A DNA stretch of 64,000 nucleotides from Halichoerus grypus (GCF_964656455.1 NC_135720.1:107272696-107336695), one strand, 5' to 3'. Counted from the first letter of the stretch, positions 39,722 to 49,905 are shown. The notes: generated by a model from the sequence alone, not told the origin. Numbers and translations: made by a program.

Positions 39722-40440
39722 CTTCCAACAGCGAAATACCTCTTCACACCTACTGAAGAGCTACAATGAAAAAGACCAATCAAACCAAATGTTGACAAGA
39801 ATAGGGAGTACCTGGAACTCTCTTCCATTGCTAATGGAGTGCATGAGAGTAAAAGTATTTTGGAAAACTGCTTGGCGGTCTCTAACAGAGTTGGATAGAC
39901 AACTCTATGACCCAGCAATTCTACTCCCAGGGCTATACCCAAAGAGAAATGAGAACCTACATCCACAAGAAAGACTTGTCTTAGAATGTGAACAGCAACA
40001 CCGTGAGAAATAGTCAAAACCCTGGAAACAACCCAAAATGTCCACCCACAGGAAAATGGATTACATTGTGGTTAATTCATACGATGGAATATGCATTACA
40101 ATAAAAACAAACTACTGCTAGATGCAACAACATGGATGAATCTCCGAGACATTATGCTGAGTGAAATAGGCCAGACATAACTGAGAAGAAACTGTGTGAC
40201 TCCATGTACATCAAGTACAAAGACAGGCAAAACTCATCTATGGTGATAAGAGAGAATGACCTGGCAAGGGGCACCGTGGACACTTTCTGGGATTATGGAA
40301 AGGCTCTTGACCTTGATCTGGGTGTTGGTAACACTGATACGTTTGACAAAACTCATCAACTGTACTCCTGGGATCTGTGTATTTCCGACTCCATGAAAAT
40401 GACACCTTAATAAAGGGAGAAAATGTAACACAAATAAAAG
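39722..40440 (+). mobile_element. L1 LINE 3' end (end of ORF2 plus 3' UTR)
   Basis: AACCAAATGTTGACAAGAATAGGG, CTCTTCCATTGCTAATGGAG, ACCCAGCAATTCTACTCCCAGG, GATGGAATATGCATTACAAT, GATGCAACAACATGGATGAATCTC, then 3' UTR phrases TGGGTGTTGGTAACACTGATACG and a terminal TTAATAAAGGG. The ORF2 end has stops. The 3' terminus carries a polyadenylation-like ATAAA. It is oriented opposite to the L1 2 kb upstream. Confidence 0.93.
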
Positions 40441-40599
40441 GCTTAGACCTTTGTCTCCCTTCCTCTGCCACCAGCCCAGCTCGGGTGCTCCTCGCAGGGC
40501 TGTGGCTGTCTCATCCCTCAGATGTCCCCATCTTCTCTCCCCCCACCAACCCCCCTCAACAGGGGCAGATTCATCTTGCCAAAGCAGCTGTGGGGGACA

Positions 40600-40795
40600 G
40601 CAAGTAGCTTTGGACCTGGAGCCCAGGGTGCCCAGTTTAAATCTCAGCCCCACCTTGTCCCAGCTGTGTCATTTAGTTGAGCCACATCACTTCTCCGAGT
40701 CCCCTCTTATCATCTGACAAATGAGCTAACAACACCTCCTTCAGAGGATTGTTGGGGAAATGCAAATGAGCCAGCGTCAGGGAAAGAGCTTCTGG
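40600..40795 (+). mobile_element. MIR SINE
   Basis: CTTTGGACCTGGAGCCCAGG, AAATCTCAGCCCCACCTTGTCCCAGCTGTGTC and GAGGATTGTTGGGGAAATGC. The ATGCAAAT octamer at 40,760 is part of the repeat. Confidence 0.82.
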
Positions 40796-40841
40796 AAACA
40801 GGAATTCAGCAACCATAGGGTACTGCTCATACCACTCAACC

Positions 40842-41362
40842 ACAGGTGACCCTGCACAACGTGGGCCTGACCCCCACATGGTTGAAAATCCGGGTATGAC
40901 CCCCAAACTTAATTACTGATAGCCTACTATTGACCAGAAGCCTTACCAGTAACACAGTCGATTAACATATACTCTACATGTATCGTGTACTGTATTCTTA
41001 TAATAAAGTAATCTAGAGGAAAGGAAATCTTAAGAAAATCATAAGGAGGGGCGCCTGGGTGGCTCAGTCGTTAAGCGTCTGCCTTCGGCTCAGGTCATGA
41101 TCTCAGGATCCTGGGATCGAGCCCCGCGTCCAGCTCCCTGCTCCGCGGGAAGCCTGCTTCTCCCTCTCCCACCCCCACTGCTTGTGTTCCCTCTATCGCC
41201 GTGTCTCTCTCTGTCAAATAAATAAATAAAATCTTTAAAAAAAAAAAAAGAAAATCATAAGGAAGGAAAAATACATTTATAGAACTGTACTGTGTTGAAA
41301 AAGATCTGCATTTAGGTGGCCCCTTGCAGTTCAAACCTGTGTTTTTCAAGGGTCAACTGTAT
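40842..41362 (+). mobile_element. MER2 DNA transposon (Tigger-type), split by a Can-SINE
   Basis: Nearly complete 345-bp class: CAGGTGACCCTGCACAACGT at the left end, GGTTGAAAATCCGGGTATGA, CTGATAGCCTACTATTGACC, TAATAAAGTAATCTAGAGG, then after the SINE AACTGTACTGTGTTGAAAAA and CAAGGGTCAACTGTA at the right end. The terminal inverted repeats (CAGTTGACCCTTGAACAAC-like) match the TcMar-Tigger family, with a TA-type boundary. Non-autonomous, so no transposase is encoded. Confidence 0.92.
41047..41249 (+). mobile_element. Can-SINE in MER2, youngest-looking copy
   Basis: GGGGCGCCTGGGTGGCTCAGTCGTTAAGCG, GGATCGAGCCCCGCGTCCAG, CTCCGCGGGAAGCCTGCTTC, TCTCTCTGTCAAATAAATAA, ending ATCTTTAAAA. The body is close to the subtype I associate with bears and related arctoids. 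Target duplication AAGAAAATCATAAGGA at 41,031-41,046 and 41,249-41,264. Confidence 0.97.
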
Positions 41363-41379
41363 TTAAGGACTTTCCATGG

Positions 41380-41745
41380 CTATTGCGCAGCACTGAGGCA
41401 GATTGGATCAGTGGTCCAATTCTTTCCTCCTGGTAATAGGATTCTACACCCCTCTGTGTCATGTGACTCCACTTTCCCACCGCGCTGATGGCGGGCTAGG
41501 TCACCTGACTTGAAATGGCATGTCAGTGGACGCGAGCAGAGCATAGGATTAAAAATGTTTGTGCTGTTTGGCTTGGTCTCTTGAGCCCCTGTGATTGCTG
41601 TGCTGGCCCAAGGAGAATGCGAAGTAGTTTTGAGCCCAACCCACAGTCTGCACGTAAGAAAAACAAAGCCTTGTTGTAAACCATGAAGTGTTCATGTGAT
41701 TTGCTAGGCAGCATTTCTGCGGTAATGGCTGACTAATGCAGCCTC
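41380..41745 (+). mobile_element. MaLR/MLT1-like LTR remnant
   Basis: GTCATGTGACTCCACTTTCC, GGTCACCTGACTTGAAATGGC, AAAACAAAGCCTTGTTGTAAACC and TTGCTAGGCAGCATTTCTGC with GGCTGACTAATGCAGC at the end recall solitary LTRs of the ERVL-MaLR group in sense orientation. No internal viral genes are present. Family name tentative. Confidence 0.5.
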
Positions 41746-41754
41746 AAGATCATC

Positions 41755-42115
41755 CCTACGAAGTCTCCATTCACTTACCTCTCCAGCCCCTTTTCCAACA
41801 ACTCAGCTCCAGCCAAACCAATCCATTCAGCGTCCCCTGAAACTTAGCATTCCCTGTCACTCCCACTCACTTCACTTAATGTGCTGTTTTCCTTCCCTGT
41901 CCTTCCTCTCTCCTGAATGCCAAAGCTTTTCTCACTCCACTGTTCCAGTCCATATGAGTCTATACCAGTCATGCCTATCCTTCAAAAGACAATGGGAGTA
42001 CCACCTCCCTTTGGACGCTTTCCTTTACTGCCTGGCCCACCCTCCCCAGGGCACCCTCCCTCTGCCGAGCCCCTGCAGCCCTGCCAGTCTATGTCCTTCA
42101 TGGGATGCTGAGCAC
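41755..42115 (+). mobile_element. L2-like LINE fragment, diverged
   Basis: TCCATTCAGCGTCCCCTGAA, ATGCCAAAGCTTTTCTCACTCC and CCTATCCTTCAAAAGACAATGGGAGTACCACC sit in the order of an L2 3' region, but identity is low. Confidence 0.45.
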
Positions 42116-42480
42116 CACCATTGTCTTCATTTTTCCAAATGAAAGCAGTGTCCTTCATCTGCTTGTGGCTTAGGAGTTTCCTGGTCCTTGTGGAATTGTG
42201 CTTTGGGCGATACCTGCTGGTGAAGGAAGAAATGAATCAACAAGAGCCCCTATGTTACTTGCCGCCGAACACCCTCCCTGAGGTTCTGATTTACAAGTCT
42301 AGCTTCAGGCCCAATCCAGTCGGGGTGGAGAAAAGGCGGTGAGTACCACCCACCCGGCAAGATGGGAGAGGGCGCATCTGCCCCATGGGGTCAAGCGGGA
42401 GAGAGGGCGGTGGTTCTCACTCTGCTCTTCTCCTTCCCTGCCCCTATCTCATTCCTATCTGTGGCTCTATCTCCCTCGCT
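42116..42480. other. Non-coding stretch, nothing recognised
   Basis: Unique-looking DNA of even composition. No exon evidence. Confidence 0.35.
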
Positions 42481-42483
42481 TGC

Positions 42484-42632
42484 TGTAATGACTTCCCAGA
42501 CTAGGAAGGAGCAACCACACAACTGCAGTCTAGACCGTCTTACTTATCTCGGTTTTTATCTTTGTGTGGGTGCCCGGTGCCTTGCGTTGGTTGCTCAATA
42601 AATATTTAATGTCTGATGGCATGAATGACAGG
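42484..42632 (+). mobile_element. L2 LINE tail fragment
   Basis: TGCCCGGTGCCTTGCGTTGGTTGCTCAATAAATATTTAATG is the L2 terminus. Confidence 0.6.
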
Positions 42633-42988
42633 CTCTGTTCAAGTGTGATTGGAAAATGATTTTATACTTGGCAGTTGGGGGTCCAGTCTTCCTGAGTTCA
42701 GAAACATTTTAAAATTCCAACACCAACTATTTTGGGTTTGGGGTGATGATGACAGAGACCAGCAGCCTTTGGAAAGTTAAGGGGCCAATTGGCAGAACTC
42801 AGCTGTTTGAAGAGGGGTCTTCTGAGTGGACAAGGAGCATGTGTTAGAAAGTCCCTCTTCAGAAAGTTCCCCATACTCACACATCCACTGAATGACAAAA
42901 ACTTTGGGTTAGAAGGCCCCTCTTTTAAAACTCAGGCAATTGTTTGAAGAGATGCAATCACCCACCTGAGTGCCCAAGAACTAGGCTG
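42633..42988. other. Non-coding stretch, nothing recognised
   Basis: AT-richer unique sequence (GATTGGAAAATGATTTTATACTTGG). Possibly regulatory, not distinctive. Confidence 0.35.
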
Positions 42989-42989
42989 G

Positions 42990-43095
42990 ATGATATTCCA
43001 GGCAATAGGCAGAGGAGAAGAACATTTGCTCAAGGTCAAGTTCCCAGAGCTGGGCTGGTGGCAGAGTGGGAGCGCCAATCTAGGTCCAGAGGGGT
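42990..43095 (-). mobile_element. MIR SINE, antisense fragment
   Basis: AGGAGAAGAACATTTGCTCAAGGTCAAGTTCCCAGAGCTGGGC is the reverse of the MIR core. Confidence 0.55.
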
Positions 43096-43535
43096 TTCAA
43101 GACAAATGTTCCTCATTCTGTACTTTCAGCCGAGACCCTGGGGCATAGAGAGGTTAAGAATATCTTGAGCCTCCCTGTAGATTCCTAGGCCTCATGGTGG
43201 TAGGAAGGAGTAGGTGGGAGAGACTGCTTCCAGGGCCTGGCTGTGAATGCCCTGTAGGGTGGGGCTGGGGACAGAGGGGGGCCTGGAAGAGAGGCCAGGA
43301 AAGGAGTGTGGGGAGGTGGGGCCTGAGAAAAAGAGTCTCGGCATAGATGTGCCTCCAGCCCACTCAGCAGGGAAGGCCCAGGTCCCCCCAGGGTTCCGTG
43401 GCAGGGGTCCAGGAGTAAGCCTTCTGTGTGGGATGCGACTGGGTCCGGATAAAGGAGGAGGAGGAGGTGGAGGAGGCAAGTGTTGAATTAAGGAGTCGTA
43501 AGTCCCAGTGAGTGACCCGGCTGCTCTGTGGGGCC
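43096..43535. other. GC-rich non-coding stretch
   Basis: Unique-looking, with a (GGA)n/(GGT) run at 43,455-43,477. No exon evidence. Confidence 0.4.
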
Positions 43536-43539
43536 CACC

Positions 43540-43700
43540 TGAGCCCCACATCTTCAGGATTTATGCAGTTGCCATGCCTCCTTGGGGCCCTGCCTCCTAA
43601 CTCAAGTCATGGGATTATTTATTCCTGCTAGCATCAGCTGAGAGGGCTGAACTCAACTCCAGCTCGCCCAGAGCACACAAGGGAGCGAGCAGGGAGCTGG
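43540..43700. promoter_or_regulatory. Candidate CNE
   Basis: CATCTTCAGGATTTATGCAGTTGCC, TCAAGTCATGGGATTATTTATTCCTGCTAGCATCAGCTGAGAG: includes a bicoid/OTX-type GGGATTA, a CAGCTG E-box and TGCTAGCATCAGC with an MAF-like half. Embedded in GC-rich DNA, no repeat match. Confidence 0.38.
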
Positions 43701-44425
43701 GGACAGGGCACGGCACGTGGGTACAGACAGACAGACAGACACAGACCAAAATGGCCCATAACCCCACCCCCTCCACCACAACACAAGCCAGCCAGTCCCA
43801 AGCTAGACCCAAGTGCCCAGTCCCTGGAGCGCCTAGGGGAATTGGGGAGGTTATTTTAAGGTTGTTTCCACATCCTTATCTCCCCCGCCCCCATCCAACA
43901 AACAGTCAGACAGAAAAACAAACAGACCAGAGGCCCCAACTGTTCTCATGGAGAGGCAGACCCCCTCCTCCCTTCCCCCATCCCTGGATTCTTCCCAACC
44001 AAATTCTTCCAGGCAGGGCCCCATGCTTCTGTTCACCTCATCCAAAGCGGGAGAACCCTGTTATCCGTTCTGAACAACTGCTTTCCCCAGTTACTTTTTC
44101 CTACCCCATTTTGCAGGAATGCACTAGCAGGGCCTTGCATAGGATGGGATGGGGCACTGGCTGACCAGGTGAGCCCCAGTGCATCCCAGCCGAGCCTTAC
44201 CTCCTGGCTGTTTGGGTCAGAGATCCCAAGTGGACCGTTTTATTTTTTGCTGCGGGCTGATTTGTGGCCTCTGTATGAGATCCGCCCAGAAACACTCAAC
44301 TGGGGTCTTTGCAGAGAAGGAAACCTAACAAAGAGTAGGGAAGGCTAAAGCAGGATATAAGAGGTCCATAATGGGAGTGGCCTTTTGTGTGTGCCAGGCC
44401 CCCCGAGGGTGGGGGCCCGCAGCAA
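43701..44425. other. Non-coding stretch, nothing recognised
   Basis: Includes a short (ACAG)n run at 43,725-43,743. Otherwise unique-looking DNA with no exon evidence. Confidence 0.4.
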
Positions 44426-44429
44426 CAGA

Positions 44430-44770
44430 ACTGTAAGACTGATTTAGTCAACAATGTTATTGTGTGGTTACCCTGGGCCAGGCACCATCCTAGGTACTGT
44501 ACAGTAACAGGGGGACCTGACTGCCTGGTCTGGCCCTCTGGGAGCTTAAACTCTAGTTGGGGGAGAGAAGGGAGGGGGTAGGTGTGGCTGGAACAGGGTG
44601 GGGGAGGGAAGAGGGAACCAAGACAGAGACGGAGAGGTGAGGCTCAATGCATAGTGGGCCTTGTATGTAGACCCTTATCAGTTCAGATTTTATTCTAAAC
44701 AAAATGGGAATGGCAGGCCAGAGGGTTCCTGGAGTCCCCAGTCTTGTAGAGGGTGGGAGGGAATATCTGA
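44430..44770 (-). mobile_element. L2 LINE, antisense
   Basis: GGGCCAGGCACCATCCTAGGTACTG, TCTGGGAGCTTAAACTCTAG, AGTGGGCCTTGTATGTAGAC and CAGATTTTATTCTAAACAAAATGGG match the antisense L2. Confidence 0.8.
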
Positions 44771-45325
44771 AATGTAGGGGCCACAAGAGGCTTCTTAAGA
44801 GCTGGGGTTCCTGTGAGGGGTGCGGTGTCTTACTTAGGGGGTGGGGGGACAGGGACTCTCCCTGTTAGTCTCAGTCAGGGGGCTCAAGGGCAGCCTGTAG
44901 GCCTGGTGAGGCTTCCCCTCTTCCCCCCCTTCTCTTCTCTGTTCACTGACTCCTCACTTCCCATCATCTTTCCACACTCCCCATCTGGCCTTCCCGGTGG
45001 CAGGCAGCCTCTGCCTCCCCATCTGACTCAGGTCAGGGCCTTAGGAGTTCTGGATCAGGGCTTTTAGGCCCTTTGGACACCCATACAGCCAAGGCAGCCC
45101 AAGGCACAATCGAGACATGACCCCAAGGTTCGTGAGCCAGCCGAGCCCTGGTCTGAGGACAGGAGCCCTATCCCCCATCTGGCAGCCCTGCACCTTGGCC
45201 TCCTCCCACCCCACTGCTCTCCAGTTGCTTTAGGCCACCCCGCCTTCTTGACCCCCAGTGCAGGCCGGGCATTCTCAGGCCAGAGCTCTGAGCTGCAGGG
45301 GAGACCAAAGAGACCCATTAGACAG
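44771..45325. other. Non-coding stretch, nothing recognised
   Basis: GC-rich with pyrimidine runs at 44,915-44,940. No exon evidence. Confidence 0.4.
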
Positions 45326-45329
45326 TCTG

Positions 45330-45455
45330 TCAATCCATCCATCCATTAACCAGAGGGGCAGGGACAAAGCTCTAATTGAGAGGTTCACTAATTTGGAGAA
45401 TTTGTGGATATTTAATCAAAACATCCTTGCTCTTCGGGGCGGGCATGGGGAGTGT
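45330..45455. promoter_or_regulatory. Candidate CNE
   Basis: CAGTCTGTCAATCCATCCATCCATTAACC (a PBX/MEIS-like TGTCAATC), GCTCTAATTGAGAGGTTCACTAATTTGG and GGATATTTAATCAAAACATCC. Homeodomain-rich, between GC-rich flanks. Confidence 0.45.
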
Positions 45456-46080
45456 TCTTCAGGGATCTGTTTGGTGGTTTTTGTGTTTTCCCATGGAGAA
45501 AGGGCAGGAGGCAGAGTCTTGTAGCTTGATCATCTGGGGTGGGGGCTAGTGAATGAGTGGGAAGTTGGGGGAATCTCTGTCTTCTTCCTCATCCTTAACT
45601 CTCTTCTTCCAATTCAAATGGTGGGGGCAGGGAGAGGTTCAGTCCCCCCCACCACTCCCCCGCTGCCAGTCCCTGAGGGTTGGTGTCTCGGGATCAGATC
45701 AGCCCAGTGCCTGAAGGACCCTGGCAGCCCTTGGAAGGTAAGAGAAGTCCCAACCTGCCTGATCTCTGCAACTCTATCCCTTGGTCTGTCTGTCTCTCCT
45801 GACTTCATTTCTCCATTTTCCAAGCATCTTCTCCAGTCCCTAAAGGATTAGAGCAGGAGGGGATAGTGAAGTCATCATAGCTCCCCCCCACACACACACC
45901 GGGGTCCAGGAAGCCCTAACAGTGACCAGCCTCTGAAGGCGGAGCAGGGACCCAGGTGTCCCAGGGCTCCACGCTGAGCCTTTGTTGGACCTATTCCAGG
46001 GTCGACCACCCCCACTGTCCTGAACAAAGCTGGCAGTGACACCTCTAAGAAGCCCTCTGCAAAAGCCTGGCGAGGTTTCC
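45456..46080. other. Non-coding stretch, nothing recognised
   Basis: Mixed unique DNA. No repeat or exon identified. Confidence 0.4.
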
Positions 46081-46109
46081 GTCCCAACCCTCCCGCTTGG
46101 GTCCACACA

Positions 46110-46515
46110 GCTGCCCTGTCACCCCGGCTTGCGCCTCGTCGTCGCCAGCCCCTCTCCCCACCGCCCCAAGCTCTCCTGTCCTCTTCTGCCCTCTGCGCGG
46201 AGGAGGAACTGGCCGGCTCTGCAGTCCGCGACACCGCGGGTCATTCCCCCTCCGCGCAGCACTGCGCCCCGGCCTTGAACTACCTGGCCCAGCCCCCGCC
46301 CGCTCGCTGGACCTCGCGCTGCGTCCGTGCCCTGCGCGCTACACCGACCCGGCCTTGCTTGCCCCCTTGCTTGCCGCGTGGCGCTGGGGGGGAGGGGGGA
46401 CCCCCGGACTCCCCAGGTTAGGAAGGGAGGGCGCTACCTCTCACCTGAACTGGGGGGAGGGGGAGATTGTGGGGAGAGAGGCGCCCCGCGAAGCGAGGGC
46501 CGAGTGAAATGCTTA
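46110..46515. promoter_or_regulatory. Second CpG island, small
   Basis: About 400 bp with frequent CpG: GCGCCTCGTCGTCGCC, CTGCGCGGAGG, GTCCGCGACACCGCGGGTC, CTCGCGCTGCGTCCGTGCCC, GCCGCGTGGCGC. It lies 250 bp upstream of a homeobox-rich block and inside the SINE-free interval. It could be a promoter of a short transcript or a CpG-island enhancer. No first exon can be proven. Confidence 0.6.
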
Positions 46516-46779
46516 GCCCTCTGTGCCTTCTAAGCTGGATCTGCAAATCCTCGAAGGTCGAAGGTCGGGATGCGCTTGGGGAGCAGTCTGCACCTTGCTT
46601 TGGAGTTGAGGGTGCTCAGAGGCACTCACGCCAGAGCGGGCACGAGCACCCCCCTTCACCCAGGCCACTGACTTGGGGCGCTCTCACTTTTCTCCCCCTG
46701 TCGCGGAGTCCTTCTCTTCCCCTGCCTCCCCGCTTCCCCTCCTCTCTTACTGCCAGCGCCTAACTGCTTTCTTTGTCTG

Positions 46780-47125
46780 TCTGTCTGTCTCTCTGTCACC
46801 GTCTCTCTTCCTCACTCAGGGTGTTTATTTAATTGTTTTCCTGAGCTCCGCGGCGGGCTCTCCTTGCCGTCAAACTCTGCCATCCCCACTCTGCCTGTGT
46901 AATTTAAAGCTATAGTTAAATTATGACTTCTCCGGACCTGTTGTGGCACCTACGCCTAAGCCTAATTAAATGATCACATCCATTCTGAAGGCAGCTCTCT
47001 TCTCCCCTCCAACGTTAATTACAACATAAGAGGCTTTAATGGCCCGCCTCACCTCCAGCTCCTGGAAAGAAAGGTCAGGCGATTAATTTTCGTCATTAAT
47101 CTTTTCCCAATGTGGACACTGTGCT
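46780..47125. promoter_or_regulatory. Candidate CNE / enhancer core, homeodomain-rich
   Basis: Following a GTCTGTCTGTCTGTCTC tract: TGTTTATTTAATTGTTTTCC, GTAATTTAAAGCTATAGTTAAATTATG, CCTAATTAAATGATCACATCC, AACGTTAATTACAACATAAG, GGCTTTAATGGCCC, and the symmetric pair GATTAAT/ATTAATC (47,081-47,101). I count at least six TAAT-type cores in about 270 bp, with no repeat similarity. The best enhancer-like block in the window by eye. Confidence 0.55.
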
Positions 47126-47965
47126 GTCACCGGAGCCTATTAAACCCCCTTTGTCCCCCCTTCCAGCCTCCATCGCCCCTCACCCCCTCCTCCCTGAGTG
47201 ACTGCAGAGAAGGAAAATATTTAAGAATCACTTTGTCTCTCTGGCTTCCCCCCCACCCTTTCCAGGAGACAGCTTTTCCTTGGGGTTCTTGGGAGTGGGG
47301 TAAGGGGGGGCCACCAAGTTCATTTCCCATTTCCCGCACCTCTGAAGACCGTTCACGTCTAAAATGTTATGAATCCAGGAGTCAGGCTGGGAAGCAGAGA
47401 GGCTGGGTCTGTGGCATTCCATCACTCCTGGTGGTGGTGGTGGGGGGTGACTGTCGCATTTGTGTGGAGGTACAGAGTTGAGGACAGGGCTGCCGCTTGG
47501 CCATTCCTGCACTCGGATCCTCATAATAAAAAACAATAAGGAATGTGTTGACATCCAGGGTCCTATGGTCTAGTATCAACAATTTTTTTTTCTGCAACGA
47601 TCTGGATGCTACCGTTCCTTTACTCAGTCCTCCCTCTCCCTGCAACTTCAGCCCATTCGCTGGGGGATAATTTAGATTTCTGCAGCCAGAGGGCTGAGGA
47701 ATGGGCAGCTACTCCCTCTGGGGAAGCCGATTCCAGACTCATCCCTTAGGAACTGGATGTCCCCCATTGGTGATGGTGGTCCCGGGCTCAGCGAGGATGA
47801 CTGAGTGGGGAGGACCAACTGTGAGATGGAGGGGGCCCTGGAGGTGAGGGGACAGAGGAGACCCTGAGAACTTGCTTTCCCAGCCTCCTGAATTCCAGCA
47901 GCAGGCCAAAAAGGGGGAGAGGAGGAGTGCGAATAGGCTCTCTGCAGACAGCTTTTATACCAATC
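47126..47965. other. Non-coding stretch, little recognised
   Basis: CGGAGCCTATTAAACCCCC (47,132-47,150) may extend the preceding block. Then GC-rich DNA with (GGT)n at 47,431-47,445. TCATAATAAAAAACAATAAGG at 47,520-47,540 is a small AT-rich site group. No exon evidence. Confidence 0.4.
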
Positions 47966-47989
47966 CCAGAATTTATTTGATTTAAAACT

Positions 47990-48412
47990 CTAATCTAGAA
48001 GAGGGTCCCTGGGAGAGGCTTGGCCAGGAGGTGCTGAGAACTGGCAGGAAGGGTGCAGGTGTGGGACAGCCAAAACCACCTGGCTCAGTCGCTGTTCTCT
48101 GTGGGGGGTGGGGTGGGGATGTCCCAGGGGCTGGCCAGTGGGGTGAGCAAGATTAAGTGACAAGACTGGAGGGGTGGGGTTTACAGGAGGGTGAGAATCC
48201 AAGACCTTGACCTCATCAGCTCCGCTGTGCAGCACTCCTTGCCCCCCAGCAGTCAGTGTCCTGTCCCTGCTGTGCTCCCTGGCACGGTCACATGGTCCAT
48301 CCAAGGAGATGGAGCCACACACCTCTCCATGTCCAAGGAGATTCAAGAATCCGTCCAGGTGGCCCTGCCTGGAACACAAAACCATCACCTCAAAGAAAGC
48401 TGGATTAACCAT
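47990..48412 (-). other. Unexplained 140-codon antisense frame, probably not a gene
   Basis: Starts with a true ATG in fair context (A at -3, G at +4) and ends 17 nt before an AATAAA on the same strand (AATAAA complement at about 47,970). The product begins MVNPAFFEVMVL and has no domain, signal or membrane segment I recognise. No promoter or splice evidence. The end of the frame near a polyadenylation-like hexamer may be chance. Confidence 0.15.
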
Positions 48413-48429
48413 CTTTCAAACCCCAGAAA

Positions 48430-49125
48430 CCCAGGGCTGCAGTGATATCTAGAATTTCTGGTCCAGGTAGAGAGATGCTAAGTGTGTGTGTGTTGGGGGG
48501 AGGGCATGGGACCCTGATGGGAGCAAAGCATGGCATGGCCACAGCATTCACTGATCCTAAATGCCCAGTGATGGAGTTAGGAGAGGCCCTTTTGGGAATC
48601 CAGGCAAACCTCTGCAAGGTCTCCTGATGCTGTACTGGGGCAGGGGGAAGATGGGGAATCCAGTTTGCAAAAGGGACATGGAAGACTCCACCAGTGATCA
48701 GAACTGTCTTGTGTCCAGCCAGGCTGGTTGTGCCCGAAATCACTGGCTTTTGGAAAGAAGAAGCTTCTAGGAAACTCAAGAAGAGTTGGCCAGGACCCAG
48801 GAGGTTTGGATTCCTCTGACACAGACCTTCTTTCTAGGAAAGTGTCCCCTCTCCCCTCCACCTACCCAAACCTGGCTCCTAAGGGCATCTGCCACAAGGT
48901 CGGTGGCTGCCTTTTTCTGTGGCCTGGGAGCAAATATCCCCATCCAGAGTCAGCCCCTCCCCCGACACCCCCCACCCCCAACTCCACCCCAAGGACATTG
49001 GGGACATCACGTTCACAGAGCCCTGCACAGCCGGATAATAATAATTAATAACCATTAGGAACAATAAGGAGAATACCAGTGCCCAGTCAGCCCAACGTGC
49101 AGCCTTGGCTTTTTCCTTTCTTCCT
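48430..49125. other. Non-coding stretch, nothing recognised
   Basis: Contains GTGTGTGTGTG at 48,484-48,494 and CGGATAATAATAATTAATAACCATTAGG at 49,032-49,060, an AT-rich homeobox-like site group. Otherwise unique GC-rich DNA. Confidence 0.4.
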
Positions 49126-49205
49126 TTTTTTTTTTTACTTTAATGAAAACAATGATTTGACTTTGAAGAAAGTGACTTTTTTAAAGTGAAAGCTGGATTG
49201 AGTTC
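49126..49205. promoter_or_regulatory. Candidate CNE (short)
   Basis: ACTTTAATGAAAACAATGATTTGAC (SOX-like ACAATG), then GAAAGTGACTTTTTTAAAGTG. AT-rich after a T11 run. Confidence 0.35.
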
Positions 49206-49289
49206 CTCATCCGCCCCCTCCCCTTGCCATCCCCCTTCCCTTCAGAGCTCCTCCTCCCATCTTGCCCCCCCATTTTTCTCTCACCCTTT

Positions 49290-49562
49290 TTTCTTTTTCT
49301 TTTAATACTCTGCGTTCTATCATGCAAATCCCCTTTCAAATTATGAGAGTATTAGAGCCATCAACGGTAATGTCACCGCCACAAAATGAGAGTGGGGACT
49401 TAAGCACCTAACGAACAATGAAATGTGCGAGCCCTGGGACAGGACAATTAAGAACTGGGCTTAGCCAGCCAGGGAAATTTATTGCTATCAAATCCATATT
49501 TCTATTTTCCCCCTGAACAGTAACCTATTTGAATATGATTAAAGGGTTTCATTACGGCAGAG
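49290..49562. promoter_or_regulatory. Candidate CNE / enhancer core with octamer
   Basis: Perfect octamer ATGCAAAT at 49,322-49,329 (not in a repeat), CCCTTTCAAATTATGAG, GAGCCATCAACGGTAATGTCACC, AGGACAATTAAGAAC, GGGAAATTTATTGCTATCAAATCC, TTTGAATATGATTAAAGGG and CATTACGG. Dense homeobox, POU and SOX-like words over 260 bp with no repeat match. Confidence 0.5.
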
Positions 49563-49790
49563 AGAAAGGCCCGTGTCCCGCGGTTCCTGGTGAGCTCACA
49601 AACACAGGATTGGAGCCGGGGTGCCCCTGTGAGGATATGGGTGGGGGTAGTGGGGGGGAGGTTGTGGAGGACCCAGGGGTCCAGAAATCCAACATTAAGG
49701 GCTGGCTCTGGGTATAGAGGGTCTGGTGGAGGAAGTGGTTGGCTAGAAATGAGATCTGAGAGTCTCTGGTTCTCTGACTCTTTGCAGAAG
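49563..49790. other. Non-coding stretch, nothing recognised
   Basis: G-rich (GGGTGGGGGTAGTGGGGGGG) then mixed. Confidence 0.35.
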
Positions 49791-49792
49791 GT

Positions 49793-49905
49793 ACCAGAAG
49801 GTTCATTAGTAGATGGGGAGACTGAGGCACTAAGAGGTTGAGCAACTTAGTGAAGGGCACTCAAATTAGTGAGAGTGGTAGATCTGGGATTGGATCCCAA
49901 GCCGG
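49793..49905 (-). mobile_element. MIR SINE, antisense fragment
   Basis: GTAGATGGGGAGACTGAGGCACTAAGAGGTTGAGCAACTTAG is the reverse of the MIR 3' region, ending GATCTGGGATTGGATCCC. Confidence 0.8.

Noticed and set aside
39789..40410. Frames in the L1 3' end that look protein-like
   Set aside because: Decayed L1 ORF2/3' UTR sequence; inactive, not a host gene.
46503..46530. miR-203-like phrase GTGAAATGCTTAG
   Set aside because: Similarity is limited to part of the seed region; no hairpin partner nearby.
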